Assembly: GCA_028386065.3 (NCBI GenBank)
Contig: JAKUCV010002460.1
Coordinates: 180,595-244,594, forward strand
Direction: 5' to 3'
Source of the DNA: Turnera subulata
Lineage: Eukaryota > Streptophyta > Magnoliopsida > Malpighiales > Passifloraceae
Length of the DNA stretch: 64,000 nt
The position numbers and the translations under genes were made by a program. Positions 10,007 through 20,504 of this stretch are shown in pieces. The notes below the pieces were generated by a model. The model made no database searches and was not told the origin of the DNA. It was given only the letters and a program-made list of their open reading frames with translations. The stretch's first letter is position 1; each line of letters starts with the position of its first letter.

Positions 10007-11392
10007 TCAAAGGGATTTTGGTACCCAAATCTTTTTGGGTCCTTGGTGGTTAGGAACAAAATAGTGATGAGCCTTATCTTGTGCCCAATGTCTATGCCTA
10101 GTAAAACATACCGGGGCAATGTGTCCTATCCTATTACAATAGTGACAAATAACATTAGGATTATGCATCCTCCTTGGTTGATAATAGTTGCTATTTTGAT
10201 TATGTCTATGCATTCTAGTAAACTTGTTTTCCTTAGGTATAACCCTGTTTTCCCTAGGTTGGGCTATGTGTGTCCTAGGTTTAGTGTAATGAGATTTTCC
10301 ATTCCTACCATTGTAGGCATTCATTTTAGCATAATGAGATTTTCCACTACTTACATTTGATCTTGCATTTTGAGCATGTGACCTTCTATGATGAGTATAT
10401 GATCTTGTGTCATGAGCATGTGATCTAGTATGAAGAATAGAAGATGAAACACCATGTTTATGTGTCTTAGCATTGAGCACCACAGTTTTGACATCATTTG
10501 TCATATGAGATGCACCTAATCCTTCTTTTTGTGTTGGACTTCTTTGTTGTCCTAGGAGAAGATTAAGACTATCTCTACCATTTGTAAATTTCTCTAATGT
10601 TTTCTTCAAATCATCAACTTGATGCTTAAGAGATTCATTCTCTTTTCTCAATTCAACACAAGCACATACATTAGAAGAAATCTTCTCATTAAGTTCATTG
10701 CAAGACATACTAAGAGCATGCTTTTCCTTTTCAAGCTTATCAATTTTACTTGATAACTCTTCCTTATCATTTGATAATTTCTCATTATCCTTTTCAAGCT
10801 TATCAATTTCACTAGATAACTTATCCTTATCATGTGATAATAATTCTACATTATTTTCTAAGGTCTTGTTCTGTTTCTTTAAGTTCTTATTAACATTTGA
10901 GACAGAAATGAATTTACTATACAATTCACTAAATGCATCTTGCAGCTCTTCAAATGTATAATCATCATTCGAATAGGAAGTACTTACCTCTTCCAGAGAT
11001 TCTTCATTTGCCATGCAACAGAGGTTGACAGTTTTATCTTGCTTGCTGTCGATTTCCTCATAGATGACTCCCAGCATTTCCCACATCTCCTTGGCCGTTG
11101 CGCAGTGCGAGATCATTTGATAGTCATTCGGATTGACTGCACCTTGGAGCAAGTGTATTACCTTGGAGTGGTTTTCGATTCTTTGGATGTCATCTTCGTT
11201 GTACCCTGCTTCCGTCCTTGTCGGAACTTGAACGCCATTCTTTATCGTTAGCCAAGCTGCAATGTTATTGGCTTGGATGAAGATTCTCATCATTTCCTTC
11301 CAATATGCGAAATTTGTCCCGTCAAAGAATGGTGCACGGGTAGTGGATTGTCCTTCAATGATTCCTGCATACAAATAATTTGAAAAAGCCAT
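10007..11392 (-). CDS. Copia-2 Gag polyprotein
   Basis: The 461-residue capsid-type protein starts at an ATG about 40 bp from the primer-binding-like site. The N-terminal part has the Copia gag fold signature (FFDGTNFAYWKEMM; YQMISHCATAKEMWEML). Residues of about 150-270 form a lysine/glutamate-rich coiled coil with an internal repeat (SSEIDKLEKDNEKLS then SSKIDKLEKEKHALS). A basic His/Arg/Ser-rich stretch follows, and then a CCHC zinc knuckle (CHYCNRIGHIAPVC). The frame is fully open. It stops at KSL, and a protease start (WYLDCGCS in place of the usual WYLDSGCS) can be read just downstream. It probably packages RNA in virus-like particles and would depend on pol from a relative. Confidence 0.85.
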   Translation of the reverse strand: MAFSNYLYAGIIEGQSTTRAPFFDGTNFAYWKEMMRIFIQANNIAAWLTIKNGVQVPTRTEAGYNEDDIQRIENHSKVIHLLQGAVNPNDYQMISHCATAKEMWEMLGVIYEEIDSKQDKTVNLCCMANEESLEEVSTSYSNDDYTFEELQDAFSELYSKFISVSNVNKNLKKQNKTLENNVELLSHDKDKLSSEIDKLEKDNEKLSNDKEELSSKIDKLEKEKHALSMSCNELNEKISSNVCACVELRKENESLKHQVDDLKKTLEKFTNGRDSLNLLLGQQRSPTQKEGLGASHMTNDVKTVVLNAKTHKHGVSSSILHTRSHAHDTRSYTHHRRSHAQNARSNVSSGKSHYAKMNAYNGRNGKSHYTKPRTHIAQPRENRVIPKENKFTRMHRHNQNSNYYQPRRMHNPNVICHYCNRIGHIAPVCFTRHRHWAQDKAHHYFVPNHQGPKKIWVPKSL

Positions 11393-11447
11393 GGATAATA
11401 CCTCTCAAACGGTTAAGTTTTTCAGAGAGTTAGGCTCCGCTACCAAT

Positions 11448-12751
11448 TGTTAGAAACAATAGACTTAAGCTAGAGGGGGGGTGAATAGCGATAATCGAAT
11501 AAAAACGAAATAAGCAGGAATTAAATGCGGAATTGAAAGAATGAAGGACACAAGAAATTTATCCTGGTTCACACACACTCTACTAGTGTGGCTAATCCAA
11601 CCCTTCAAGTCTCACTTGAAGATTTCACTATCTACGTTAAGCTTACGGTGCTTAACAAACCGTTACAACCTAGGAATTCTAGTCACAAGAATCCTAAACC
11701 TGAAAGTTCAAGTCACATGAACTTCAGCTCTCTTGCTTGAAGATACCTCACTTCAAGACTTCTCACACAAGAAGATATACCCTCTTCTTGTGAATCTAAC
11801 CAAGGGAACTAACCTCCCTCAAGGTGTGTATAACAACACAATAATCACTCANNNNNNNNNNNNNNNNNNNNNNNNNNNNNNNNNNNNNNNNNNNNNNNNN
11901 NNNNNNNNNNNNNNNNNNNNNNNNNNNNNNNNNNNNNNNNNNNNNNNNNNNNNNNNNNNNNNNNNNNNNNNNNNNNNNNNNNNNNNNNNNNNNNNNNNNN
12001 NNNNNNNNNNNNNNNNNNNNNNNNNNNNNNNNNNNNNNNNNNNNNNNNNNNNNNNNNNNNNNNNNNNNNNNNNNNNNNNNNNNNNNNNNNNNNNNNNNNN
12101 NNNNNNNNNNNNNNNNNNNNNNNNNNNNNNNNNNNNNNNNNNNNNNNNNNNNNNNNNNNNNNNNNNNNNNNNNNNNNNNNNNNNNNNNNNNNNNNNNNNN
12201 NNNNNNNNNNNNNNNNNNNNNNNNNNNNNNNNNNNNNNNNNNNNNNNNNNNNNNNNNNNNNNNNNNNNNNNNNNNNNNNNNNNNNNNNNNNNNNNNNNNN
12301 NNNNNNNNNNNNNNNNNNNNNNNNNNNNNNNNNNNNNNNNNNNNNNNNNNNNNNNNNNNNNNNNNNNNNNNNNNNNNNNNNNNNNNNNNNNNNNNNNNNN
12401 NNNNNNNNNNNNNNNNNNNNNNNNNNNNNNNNNNNNNNNNNNNNNNNNNNNNNNNNNNNNNNNNNNNNNNNNNNNNNNNNNNNNNNNNNNNNNNNNNNNN
12501 NNNNNNNNNNNNNNNNNNNNNNNNNNNNNNNNNNNNNNNNNNNNNNNNNNNNNNNNNNNNNNNNNNNNNNNNNNNNNNNNNNNNNNNNNNNNNNNNNNNN
12601 NNNNNNNNNNNNNNNNNNNNNNNNNTTCTTGATCACTTTGGTTGAGCACTTGTTTGCTTGATTTCTTTTTGCTTCAAGGTTGTCATCAATTGAGCCAAGG
12701 TTTGTCATTATCAAAACCCTGAAATGAAACAAGGAGGCATGAGTTCTAACA
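11448..12751 (-). repeat. Copia-2 5' LTR, interrupted by the assembly gap
   Basis: The LTR begins TGTTAGAA next to the primer-binding-like site and ends TTCTAACA. About 400 bases on the left and 126 on the right are readable and closely match the other LTR. The missing middle corresponds to 8452-9354 of the 3' LTR, which is exactly where the palindrome array lies. Confidence 0.85.
11852..12625. other. Assembly gap (774 N)
   Basis: All bases are N. By alignment to the other LTR the missing sequence should be about 903 bp, so either the gap size is nominal or this LTR has a shorter palindrome array. Any frame drawn through the gap is meaningless. Confidence 1.
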
Positions 12752-12871
12752 ATTTCCCCCTTTTTGATAATGACAAACAACTAGAAGTATATGCCAATTT
12801 TTATGAGTTTAACATAAGGATAATTCCCCCTATGTATTTCAAATTGTGATTCGGAGGCATGAGTTCTAACA
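12752..12871 (-). repeat. Extra Copia-2 polypurine region and LTR tip
   Basis: After the 5' LTR the sequence repeats the internal end of the element (TTTCCCCCTTTTTGATAATG, as at 9482), then jumps to the last 19 bases of an LTR (GGAGGCATGAGTTCTAACA) directly before the target duplication. This is what remains of a third LTR after tandem recombination and deletion. Confidence 0.75.
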
Positions 12872-12876
12872 ATAAG

Positions 12877-14546
12877 AAATAATGAGTGATACGCTACACA
12901 CTAATGAATGACATGTAGTCTATTATTATAATTCTTATAGTATAATAGTGAGAAAGTTAATAGAATTACCTTTTAGAATATCAATAATATCAATAAATTT
13001 CAATTCTTCTATAATAACTCTCTTATACTAACAAAATCAACAAATTAATGTAATTATTTTTTATTAAATATATAATTTAATATGATAAATTATATAATTT
13101 AGAATATCATGAACATATTCTAAATTATTTTGAAGAGTTCCTATCCCTTTAGATTATACGAATAACAATATTAAAAAAATAAGTATTGGAAAAATATAAT
13201 TACAAAGAAGAACTTAAACACTTAGCAAAAATCAAAATCAAGAACAACGATTATAAAGAAGAATAATCGTGAGAACTCATGAGGGATGCGCTCGAAGTTT
13301 ATTAAAACTATCTAATAAATTCAAAGTAATATAAAAATGATGAAAGTATCTAATAAATTGAATAGAATAATTTTCTTTGTATTAACTTTAAAAAATCTAA
13401 AACATATTACGATATCTTATATACCAAAATAAATAATATATAAAAAAAACAAATAATTGAGAACTAACATAAAATTTTTAAAATATATCATGCTACATAA
13501 AAAAATTAAAAAAAATTAATATAAAATCTATGGAAGAGAGGTAAAGGCAGCAAATAATAGATGCAAATATAAGTATGTTATAGAATAATATTATACAAAT
13601 AGTATCAAAATTTAAAAGTCGACATAAAAAAATAAGATATGAGAAAACAAAAATTAGTTTGTTTTGGTCGAACATAGACGAAAGTCGGCTATAGTGATTC
13701 GGGAGTCCCGTGTGGAAGGGCTCTCGCTCAACGGAGATCATGTAATATTATTTTAAAATTATAAAAAATAAAATATCATGTTAATTATTACATATGAATA
13801 AAAATTATATGCAAAACAAAAACAATAGAGAAGGAATAAAAAAAATTAGTATAAATTCTGATAGAATTATGTATTATAGAAAATAAATAAAAATCAATTT
13901 ATATGATTTTTTTATAAAAAAATTATTCAAGTTTAATAATTCCAATGATTGAAATAAAGCTTAGTAATTTAATATAATAAATTATATAATTTATAATATC
14001 ATGAACAACAACAGCTATCATTAAAGAATTTTTTTTTAGGATTTCTATCAAAAAATTATTCTGAAGAGTTCTTATCCCTTTACATTATATGAGTAATAGT
14101 AATAAAAAATAAATACTGGAAAAACATAATAACAAAAAAGAACTTAAACACTTAGCAAAAATTAAAATCATGAACATCGATTATGAAAAAAAATAATCGT
14201 GAGAGCTCACAAGTAATACTATTTTTCATATTCTAAAATTAGTAAACATTATGATATATACTATATGTATCATGAAGATGTTAACCAAAATTATTAAAAT
14301 ACATGAATTGTTATGTAAAATTACAAAAAATGAATAAATAATTTATGAACATAAAAAATCACTATAACTTTCTCTTTCACTTTTTTCGTAAATTAATTTA
14401 ATTTATTATTCTTTTTCATAATTTGATAAATATTTTTGTACTAATAATAATGAATTTTTGAATGTAATCATAGTAATATGTTACCATATCGTGTCGTTAT
14501 ATTATATATTACCGTGCTACGTGCATCGCACGTATAGAAAAACTAG
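12877..14546. other. AT-rich right part of Helitron B
   Basis: Very AT-rich sequence without coding capacity. It contains two diverged copies of a segment with GAAGAACTTAAACACTTAGCAAAAAT (near 13208 and 14138). The only GC-rich patch is the rRNA-like fragment at 13677-13735, and the terminal hairpin closes the element. Confidence 0.6.
13677..13735 (+). pseudogene. Fragment of organellar large-subunit rRNA, probably mitochondrial
   Basis: The patch reads GAAAGTCGGCTATAGTGA, then CCCGTGTGGAAGGGC and TCGCTCAACGGA. This is the conserved domain V region of bacterial and organellar LSU rRNA just before the peptidyl-transferase loop (bacterial GGAAGGGCCAUCGCUCAACGGAU). GTCCCGTGTGG suggests the mitochondrial rather than the plastid form. 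It stops after ACGGA and is surrounded by AT-rich Helitron sequence, so it is a short nuclear insertion or captured fragment, not a working rRNA. Confidence 0.6.
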
Positions 14547-14547
14547 T

Positions 14548-15103
14548 ATAACTAAAAGAAGAAGGGACTGTCAAATCGTTGAAGTTGAAGTGAATTGTCA
14601 AATCTATCCTCAATAGCTATCCAAAGGCAATTTTGGCCTTTTGATCTGCTCCATTAGTTTTTTATTTTCTTTTTTTGTTGTTTATCGAAAGTGAATTGCC
14701 ACCCCCAATGAGATGAGCTAAAACCAATTGGCCTGTTCGCTAAACCATAGCATCCTATTAAATCCAAACTCCACGTTATAAGATTAGAAATCTTTGTGAA
14801 TTGCCATCCCCAATGAGATGAGCTAAAACCAATTGGCCTGTTTGCTAAACCATAGCATCCTATTAAATCCAAACTCCACGTTATAAAATTAGAAATATTT
14901 GTACAAAAATTTTTATATTTTTGAATTTGAATGGTGAAAATAAATCTCTTTTCATCCATAGGAAAATAAAGAAAATAGAGCATATAGATAACCCGTTACG
15001 TTAAGTAATTTTTTATTGAATAATTTCTGGATGCTTTTATCTTATTAAGAATTGACATATGAGTTTTAGTTAGAGACCCAGCGAAGTGCGGTCAACTTAC
15101 TAG
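14548..15103 (+). mobile_element. Helitron family A, copy 2, with 3' end
   Basis: Bases 14560-14999 repeat the body of 7613-7955. Beyond the point where copy 1 is interrupted this copy continues to GACCCAGCGAAGTGCGGTC and CTAG|T (15100-15104), a degenerate Helitron 3' terminus. The 5' TC end is missing or mutated (TATAACTAAAAG directly after Helitron B). Confidence 0.55.
14691..14900 (+). repeat. Tandem duplication of about 105 bp
   Basis: The unit starting GTGAATTGCCACCCCCAATG at 14691 is repeated from 14796 with few changes. The sister copy at 7750-7850 has only one unit, so the duplication arose in this copy alone. Confidence 0.85.
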
Positions 15104-15788
15104 TATGCCCTGTATCCAATCCTATTCTAAACTAATTAATTAGCTTGCACCCGAATTTGAATCTGGTTGACCTCAGTGGCCCGTGATACTAATGCGACCA
15201 AAGGGTCGTTGGCCTTTAAATAGCCGTCTATGTTTGACCATATTTGCCTATTCGGTTTGAGCTTCCCAAGATTGGGTTTTTTTAATTTTTTTTTTTTATT
15301 TTTTCGAACCCCAAGATGGGGTTGCTTTGCTAGAATGTAATTGTTCACCTTAAGGTTATACGCCCTACTATTCGGGTACATTGGGAGTTATATGCCCTTT
15401 AGGCCTGCTATTTGGGCTCATTAAGTGAACTTGCCAATAATTTCTTTTGTGATGAGAAATTAAATTACTTCAATGTATAAATATGGAGCTTGCCGCATTA
15501 GATATTCAATTATTAGAACAAATGCACTCATTGATGGATAAGAAATATATTCTACAGTAGAAAAAAAAAGAAAGAGAAACCTCACAAACATACATATTAT
15601 CCATGTGCTCATTCCCCTTTTGCAGTCAAGTGGACATAGATTAAGTTGGTTGGCCATCCCGATACTTCTTATTCCACAATCAATACGTTCAAAAGAATTT
15701 GTACATGTCCATTGGCAATATAACACAGCTACCTGCTTCTCTTCCACATTCATTACATTACAATTGACATTGCAAAACAAAAAACCTA
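15104..15788. other. Spacer and former 5' region of LRR copy L2
   Basis: No gene is visible. Because Copia-3 inserted at the start codon of L2, the last few hundred bases, which end ACCTACAACG, should be the promoter and leader of L2. A TATA-like CAATATAAC lies near 15715, a plausible distance (about 75 bp) from the lost start codon, compared with 60-70 bp in the intact copies. Confidence 0.45.
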
Positions 15789-15793
15789 CAACG

Positions 15794-15978
15794 TGAAAGA
15801 TATGAATGTCAGGATGCCACCATATGGCTACCCTGCAGTATATCTATATTACTATTGACACATAGTCCTTGTGTTACAAGAATCCTAATTACATAAAGAG
15901 ATTAGCATACTATCATACATATCAACATATGACTAACTTATCATAACTAACACTGCTAACATTATCACTTATCTAATA
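15794..15978 (-). repeat. Copia-3 3' LTR
   Basis: This is a 185-bp direct repeat of 20320-20504. On the minus strand it starts TATTAGATAAG after a run of G and ends ATCTTTCA. The first bases are TA where TG is usual. Confidence 0.9.
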
Positions 15979-16190
15979 CCCCCCGCAATTACCAAATTCA
16001 AATTGGATCGTTGAGTCAGAAAACTTGAAGTACCCAATGATTTGGTAAAAATATCGGCTAACTGCTGTGAGGAGTCCACATGAAGAACTTGGATTTGGCC
16101 ATTCTGGACTCGTTCCATGATGAAATGGAGATCAATCTCCAAGTGCTTGGTGCGCTGATGTTGAACCGGGTTATTAGCCAGGAAGGTGGC

Positions 16191-17690
16191 TTATAGATTA
16201 TCACAATGAACCGTGATTGGTTGTTGAGGAGCACAACGAAGCTCATGAAGAAGGTTTCGAAGCCAGGCTACATCTGCTACCACACTAGCCAGGGCGCGAT
16301 ACTCGGATTCGGCACTGCTCTTGGAAACGGTGGCTTGTTTCTTTGCCGACCAAGAGACGAGATTCCCTCCCAGAAAAACACAATAGCCAGTTGTAGATCG
16401 TCGAGTGTCCATGCACCCGGCCCAATCAGCATCACTATATGCTGTCACTCGATAGAAAGCTGTTGGACGAAGAAGAAAACCGTAGGTCTTTGTTCCTGCA
16501 AGATACCTCAAGATTCTCTTCACTGCCATCCAATGATCAGTAGTAGGAGCATGCATGAACTGACACACAGAATTGACAGCATAAGATATGTCTGGCTGTG
16601 TGAATGTAAGGTACTGCAATGCGCCAACTATGGAACGATATTGACGCTGCTCATCAGAATTAAGAAGAACACCCTGATGCAGACTCAAAACCTGTATTGG
16701 TTGCATAGGTGTTGTGCCTGGTTTCAAATCCTGGAAATTGGCTCGATCAAAGATAGATTGGATATACTTTTGTTGGTGTAAGAACAACCTATCGCGAACA
16801 TGAGCAACCTGGATCCCCAAAAAATAATGGAGATCACCGAGATCAGTCATAGAAAACTCTTGATGTAGAAGTGTAAGGAGTCGGCGAAGAAGAACTGGAG
16901 AGGATGCTGTGAGTATAATATCATCTACGTATAGAGGAAGATAAGTTGTACCGATAGATGAGTGATAAATAAACAAGGATGCATCTGAATGACTGACTGT
17001 AAACTGATAGTGTAACAAGAATGATGCAAAACGATGGTACCATGCACGCGGTGCTTGCTTCAGCCCGTAGAGTGCACGGCGAAGCTTGCACACATGGTTT
17101 GGAAAACGAGAATCCTCAAAACCAGGGGGCTGTTTCCTGAAGACCTCCTCCTTCAAGAAACCATTAAGAAAAGCGTTCTTCACGTCCCGCTGACGCATGG
17201 ACCAACCTCGAGAGAGAGCAATAGACAATACAGTCCGGATTGTTGCTGGTTTCACCACCGGACTGTAGGTCTCTTCAAAATCTTGACCAGCACGTTGAGT
17301 GTAGCCTTGTGCAACAAGACGGGCTTTGTAACGTGAAAGGCTGCCATCAGAGTTGTATTTCTGGCGATAGACCCACCGAGATCCAACTACATTAACCCTA
17401 AGTGGAGGCGGAGGAACCAGGTCCCAAGTATTATTTTGCATTAAAGCATGGTATTCATCTTTCATAAGAAGCATCCAGTTTTCATCCTTTGAGGCCTGTT
17501 TAAAGGTTTTGGGGTCAGGTTGAGTTGTGATGGATGTAAGAGCATATCGTGGGTTTGGTTTTCTAATGCCATCACGAAGACGAGTGGTCATCTTGTGTTG
17601 AGGAGGCGAAGGAGAAGGGATGGTAGAGGAAGGCTGAGATGCAATAGGTTGAGTATCGGGAGTGGCAGTAGCAGGTTGTTGCCTAGACAT
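16191..17690 (-). pseudogene. Copia-3 reverse transcriptase and RNase H
   Basis: The open minus-strand frame of 499 residues covers the RT start (GSRWVYRQKYNSDGSLSRYK), VKNAFLNGFLKEEVF, the catalytic YVDDIILTA, LGIQVAH, and RNase H (AYSDADWAGCMDTRRSTTGY, SSAESEYRALA, VHCDNL). A TAA replaces the codon after VHCDNL at about 16190. The conserved end (QHQRTKHLEIDLHFI) is still readable downstream to about 16020. This is the C-terminal half of a polyprotein, separated from integrase by a stop in the Ser/Pro-rich linker. Confidence 0.88.
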
Positions 17691-17866
17691 AGAAGACGAG
17701 GATGTAGGGGTTGTGTGGGTGTTGTTAGGAGGAGTTTAGGGCGTGGAAGGAACCGTGCGTTGATGGGAAGGGTTAGGAAGAGATAAAGAAAGAGGAGGAC
17801 TCGAAGTATGATGTTTTGATAGAGATAAAGAAGGCGATGGAACTAGGGCACCTGGAAGCCTTAAAA

Positions 17867-19264
17867 CTACGTAGGATCAAAGTGGGATGAGGAGGAAGAG
17901 GGTGTTGATGTCGTGGAGGATTCAAAAGGAAAAGAATCTTCATCAAAGACAACATTACGGGATACAACCACTTTGCGAGAAGGTTTGTGATAACAACAAT
18001 AACCCTTGTGATGAGGAGAAATCCCAAGATAAATATGGATATCAGTACGAGGGGAGAGTTTATGATGCTGAGGACTCATGTGTAAAGGGTAACAAGCACA
18101 ACCAAATACTCGTATGCGAGAGTAATCAGATTGACGACCAAAAAGAGTGTGATAGGGACTAGACCAACCTAAGGAAACATGAGGTAACCTATTTTGGACA
18201 AAGACAACGTGGTGTAAAGCTTCGACCCAAAAAGAAGGAGGCAATTTGGATTGAAACAAAACGCTGCGAATGGAGTTAAGAAGAGTACGATGCTTCCTTT
18301 CAGCCCTTCCATTCTGTGGATGGTTGTAAGGACAGGATAACCGACGGAGAATACCATGTTGTTGTAGAAAAAAATCAAATTCTTTGGTACAAAATTCCCC
18401 GCCATTGTCACTTTGTAGAAACCGAATTGATTGATTAAAGTGATTCTTTATTTCTGCATGCAATTGCTTGAATTTTGAAAAAACTTCATTTTTGTGGCGT
18501 AAAGGATATACCCAGCAAAACTTGGAGAACTCATCAAGAAATAAAACATAGTATTTGAAACCAGAAACTGAGTTAATAGGAGAGGTCCATACATCACAAT
18601 ATAGTATATGAAACAACCCTAAACAAGGCTTCACAGATGGAGGATATGGAAATTGAACTTGTTTGCCTAATTGACACGCTTGACAAAAAGCGTACTTATT
18701 AGAAGAGGAACAAATGGAAGAGAACTGAGAGGCGAATTGTTGCATCACTGGAGCTCCGGGATGACACAGACGTCGATGCCACAAAGAACCAGAGACACGA
18801 GACACAGCTAGAGCCGAAGCAACAGCAGGTCCAGAGACACGAAGGGAATATAGGGGGCCAGAATCATTGCACCGAATCTGCCGGTGGTGTAGAAGATGAT
18901 CCTTCACAGAAAAACCAAATGGATCAAAAACAACAGAACACTTATTGTCACGAGTAAAATGTTTGATAGAAAGCAAACTTTTTGTAGGTTGGGGAACAAC
19001 CAAAACATCTAAAAGACGAAAAAAGAAAGAACCAACAGAGAAGGTTTTGAAACCGATATGAGTAATGGACAAAGACGTACCATCCCCAACCTGAACTGAG
19101 TCAGTACCATGATACTCTTCAAAAGAATCAAGAGATGCGAGATTATTAGTCATGACTTGTGGCTCTAGTATCTGCGAACCAAAGAGACCCCGAATCCTGC
19201 TGTTCATGGATACCGGCATATGACCATTGAGGACAGTGTTTGGCTGTGTGATTGTAACCATCAC
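17867..19264 (-). pseudogene. Copia-3 protease end, pre-integrase and integrase
   Basis: The open frame of 465 residues includes VVPQPTKSLLSIKHF (end of the protease region), the pre-integrase zinc domain (LWHRRLCHPG; CQACQLGKQ), the integrase core (LHILYCDVWTSP-like, LFLDEFSKFCW, SDNGGEF, PYNHPQNGRAERKHRTL) and FGCACYPLH. It overlaps the gag frame by about 119 bp in another frame, which marks a frameshift near 19150-19260. Confidence 0.88.
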
Positions 19265-20294
19265 ACAGCTGACACTGAACCGGAGAAGGACCTAAGAGAG
19301 AGGAGGATGGCCGAGTTGGGCGAGGTTGATTCGGTCGAGGTGTAAAGGTATTTCCAGAGAGGGGAGGGCGAGGAACAATTGAGGGCGAAGACCAAGAGGA
19401 TGAAGAAGGACGAGGAGAATAACTTCCACCACGTCCTCCGCCACCACGACCACCACGCGCCCCACGGCCTCCGCGACCACCACGATGTTGAGTGAAAAGA
19501 GCCTGAGAATTATCTGTTGAAGAAAGAGAAGGAGAAGAAGCATGTTTGGTTTTACGAGTCTCTTGTGCCAACAACATGGAACGTAACTCAAAAAACGAAG
19601 GAAGAGGAGATTTAGAAGTCAAGAGTGTGACTAGATCATCATACTCATCTGATAGTCCATCCAAGATTTGCATGATAATCTCATCGTCACTTAGACGACG
19701 ACCTATAGACTCTAGGTTATCAGCAATGCTACGAATGGTTTGTATGTAGTCACTCATGGACTGGGTACCCTTTTTAGAATTGACAAAAGCAGAACGATAC
19801 TCCATGTATCGTGCTTGGACATGATCGTGGAAGAGTTGTTCAATTGTTACCCAAACCTCTCGCGCAGTAGGGAAGGATCCTGGACGAACTATGTGTTTAA
19901 GGATGACAGGGCTAACAGTGGCATAAATCCACGTCACAATGGTGCTGTTTATCTGATACCTTTGCGAGTAAAGAGGATTTGGTTCAGGTGGTGTATCAGG
20001 TGAGGCGGTAGGAAGAAAAGCTTCAGGAGGTGCCCCTGTTCCATCGACATGATCGAGAACCTGATGGGATTGAAAGACGGTGTATAGAAGGCTTTGCCAG
20101 ACGAGAAAATTACTAAAGTCTAGTCTAGCAGGAATATAGGTTTTAATATTGCTGACACTAAGAACAGAATGAGGAGTAGCACTTGACACAAAAACAGTGG
20201 AGGAAGAAGAAGAGGAGGAAGAAGAGGAAGTGGTTGAACCAAAAAGAGCAGAACAAGAGGAAGGTGTGGAAGACATGGTGAACAGATGCCTCAA
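19146..20294 (-). pseudogene. Copia-3 Gag with zinc knuckle and start of protease
   Basis: The frame of 382 residues starts at an ATG near the primer-binding-like site; a second ATG follows five codons later. It has a Ser-rich leader, the gag core (LDFSNFLVWQSLLYTVF; MEYRSAFVNSKKGTQSM; ILDGLSDEYDDLVTLL), a Gly/Arg-rich RNA-binding stretch (HRGGRGGRGARGGRGGGG) and a CCHC knuckle (CQLCDGYNHTAKHC). It ends in a protease start where the catalytic D-[ST]-G motif reads WFADTRATSH. The Gly is replaced by Arg, which would disable the protease. Confidence 0.85.
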
Positions 20295-20319
20295 AGAACG
20301 AATGTTGGCTCCGCTACCA

Positions 20320-20504
20320 TGAAAGATATAAATGCCAAGATGCCACCATATGGCTACCCTGCAGTATATTTATATTACTATTGACAGTTAGTCCTTGTGT
20401 TACAAGAATCCTAATTACATAAAGAGATTAGCATACTATCATACATATCAACATATGACTAACTTATCATAACTAACACTGCTAACATTATCACTTATCT
20501 AATA
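20320..20504 (-). repeat. Copia-3 5' LTR
   Basis: This is the direct repeat partner of 15794-15978. It lies next to the primer-binding-like site and is followed outside by the CAACG target duplication, which runs straight into LRR coding sequence (AAGTTACTCTCC). Confidence 0.9.

Larger units (their letters stand above)
8047..12871 (-). mobile_element. Copia-2, gag-only LTR retrotransposon with TSD ATAAG
   Basis: The element is flanked by ATAAG at 8042-8046 and 12872-12876. On the minus strand it has a 5' LTR (12751-11448), a primer-binding-like site (11447-11433, complement of GGCTCCGCTACCA), gag (11392-10007), a trace of protease (about 9995-9905), a polypurine tract (complement of TTTCCCCCTTTTT at 9482-9494) and a 3' LTR (9480-8047). 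Integrase, RT and RNase H are absent, so it is non-autonomous. Beyond the 5' LTR lie a second polypurine stretch and a 19-base LTR tip, showing that recombination has reshaped it. Confidence 0.85.
7959..14546 (+). mobile_element. Helitron B, non-autonomous, carrying nested Copia-2
   Basis: The left end is A|TCTATACTATCTATACTATCTATAAA. The right end is a perfect 7-bp stem (TACGTGC, loop ATC, GCACGTA at about 14517-14533) followed 9 bp later by CTAG|T at 14543-14547. A 5' TC, a 3' hairpin near CTRR and insertion between A and T define Helitrons. No Rep/helicase coding is visible. Without the nested Copia-2 the element would be about 1.75 kb of AT-rich sequence with one rRNA-like patch. Confidence 0.7.
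15794..20504 (-). mobile_element. Copia-3 retrotransposon, TSD CAACG, in the LRR start codon
   Basis: It is 4.7 kb long with 185-bp LTRs (15794-15978 and 20320-20504) and CAACG on both sides (15789-15793 and 20505-20509). Minus-strand order is 5' LTR, primer-binding-like site (20319-20307, complement of GGCTCCGCTACCA), gag, protease, integrase, RT, RNase H, G-run polypurine tract (complement of CCCCCC at 15979-15984) and 3' LTR. The LTRs differ at about 6 of 185 positions by eye, so the insertion is not very old. Pol is nearly complete but has at least two stops, so the element is probably dead. Confidence 0.92.

Noticed and set aside
11733..12780. Long frames on both strands across 11850-12630
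   Set aside because: They are open only because they run through the N gap.
13493..13741. A minus-strand frame of 82 codons starting MISVEREPFHTG
   Set aside because: Its start is the antisense of the rRNA-like fragment and the rest is low-complexity AT-rich sequence.
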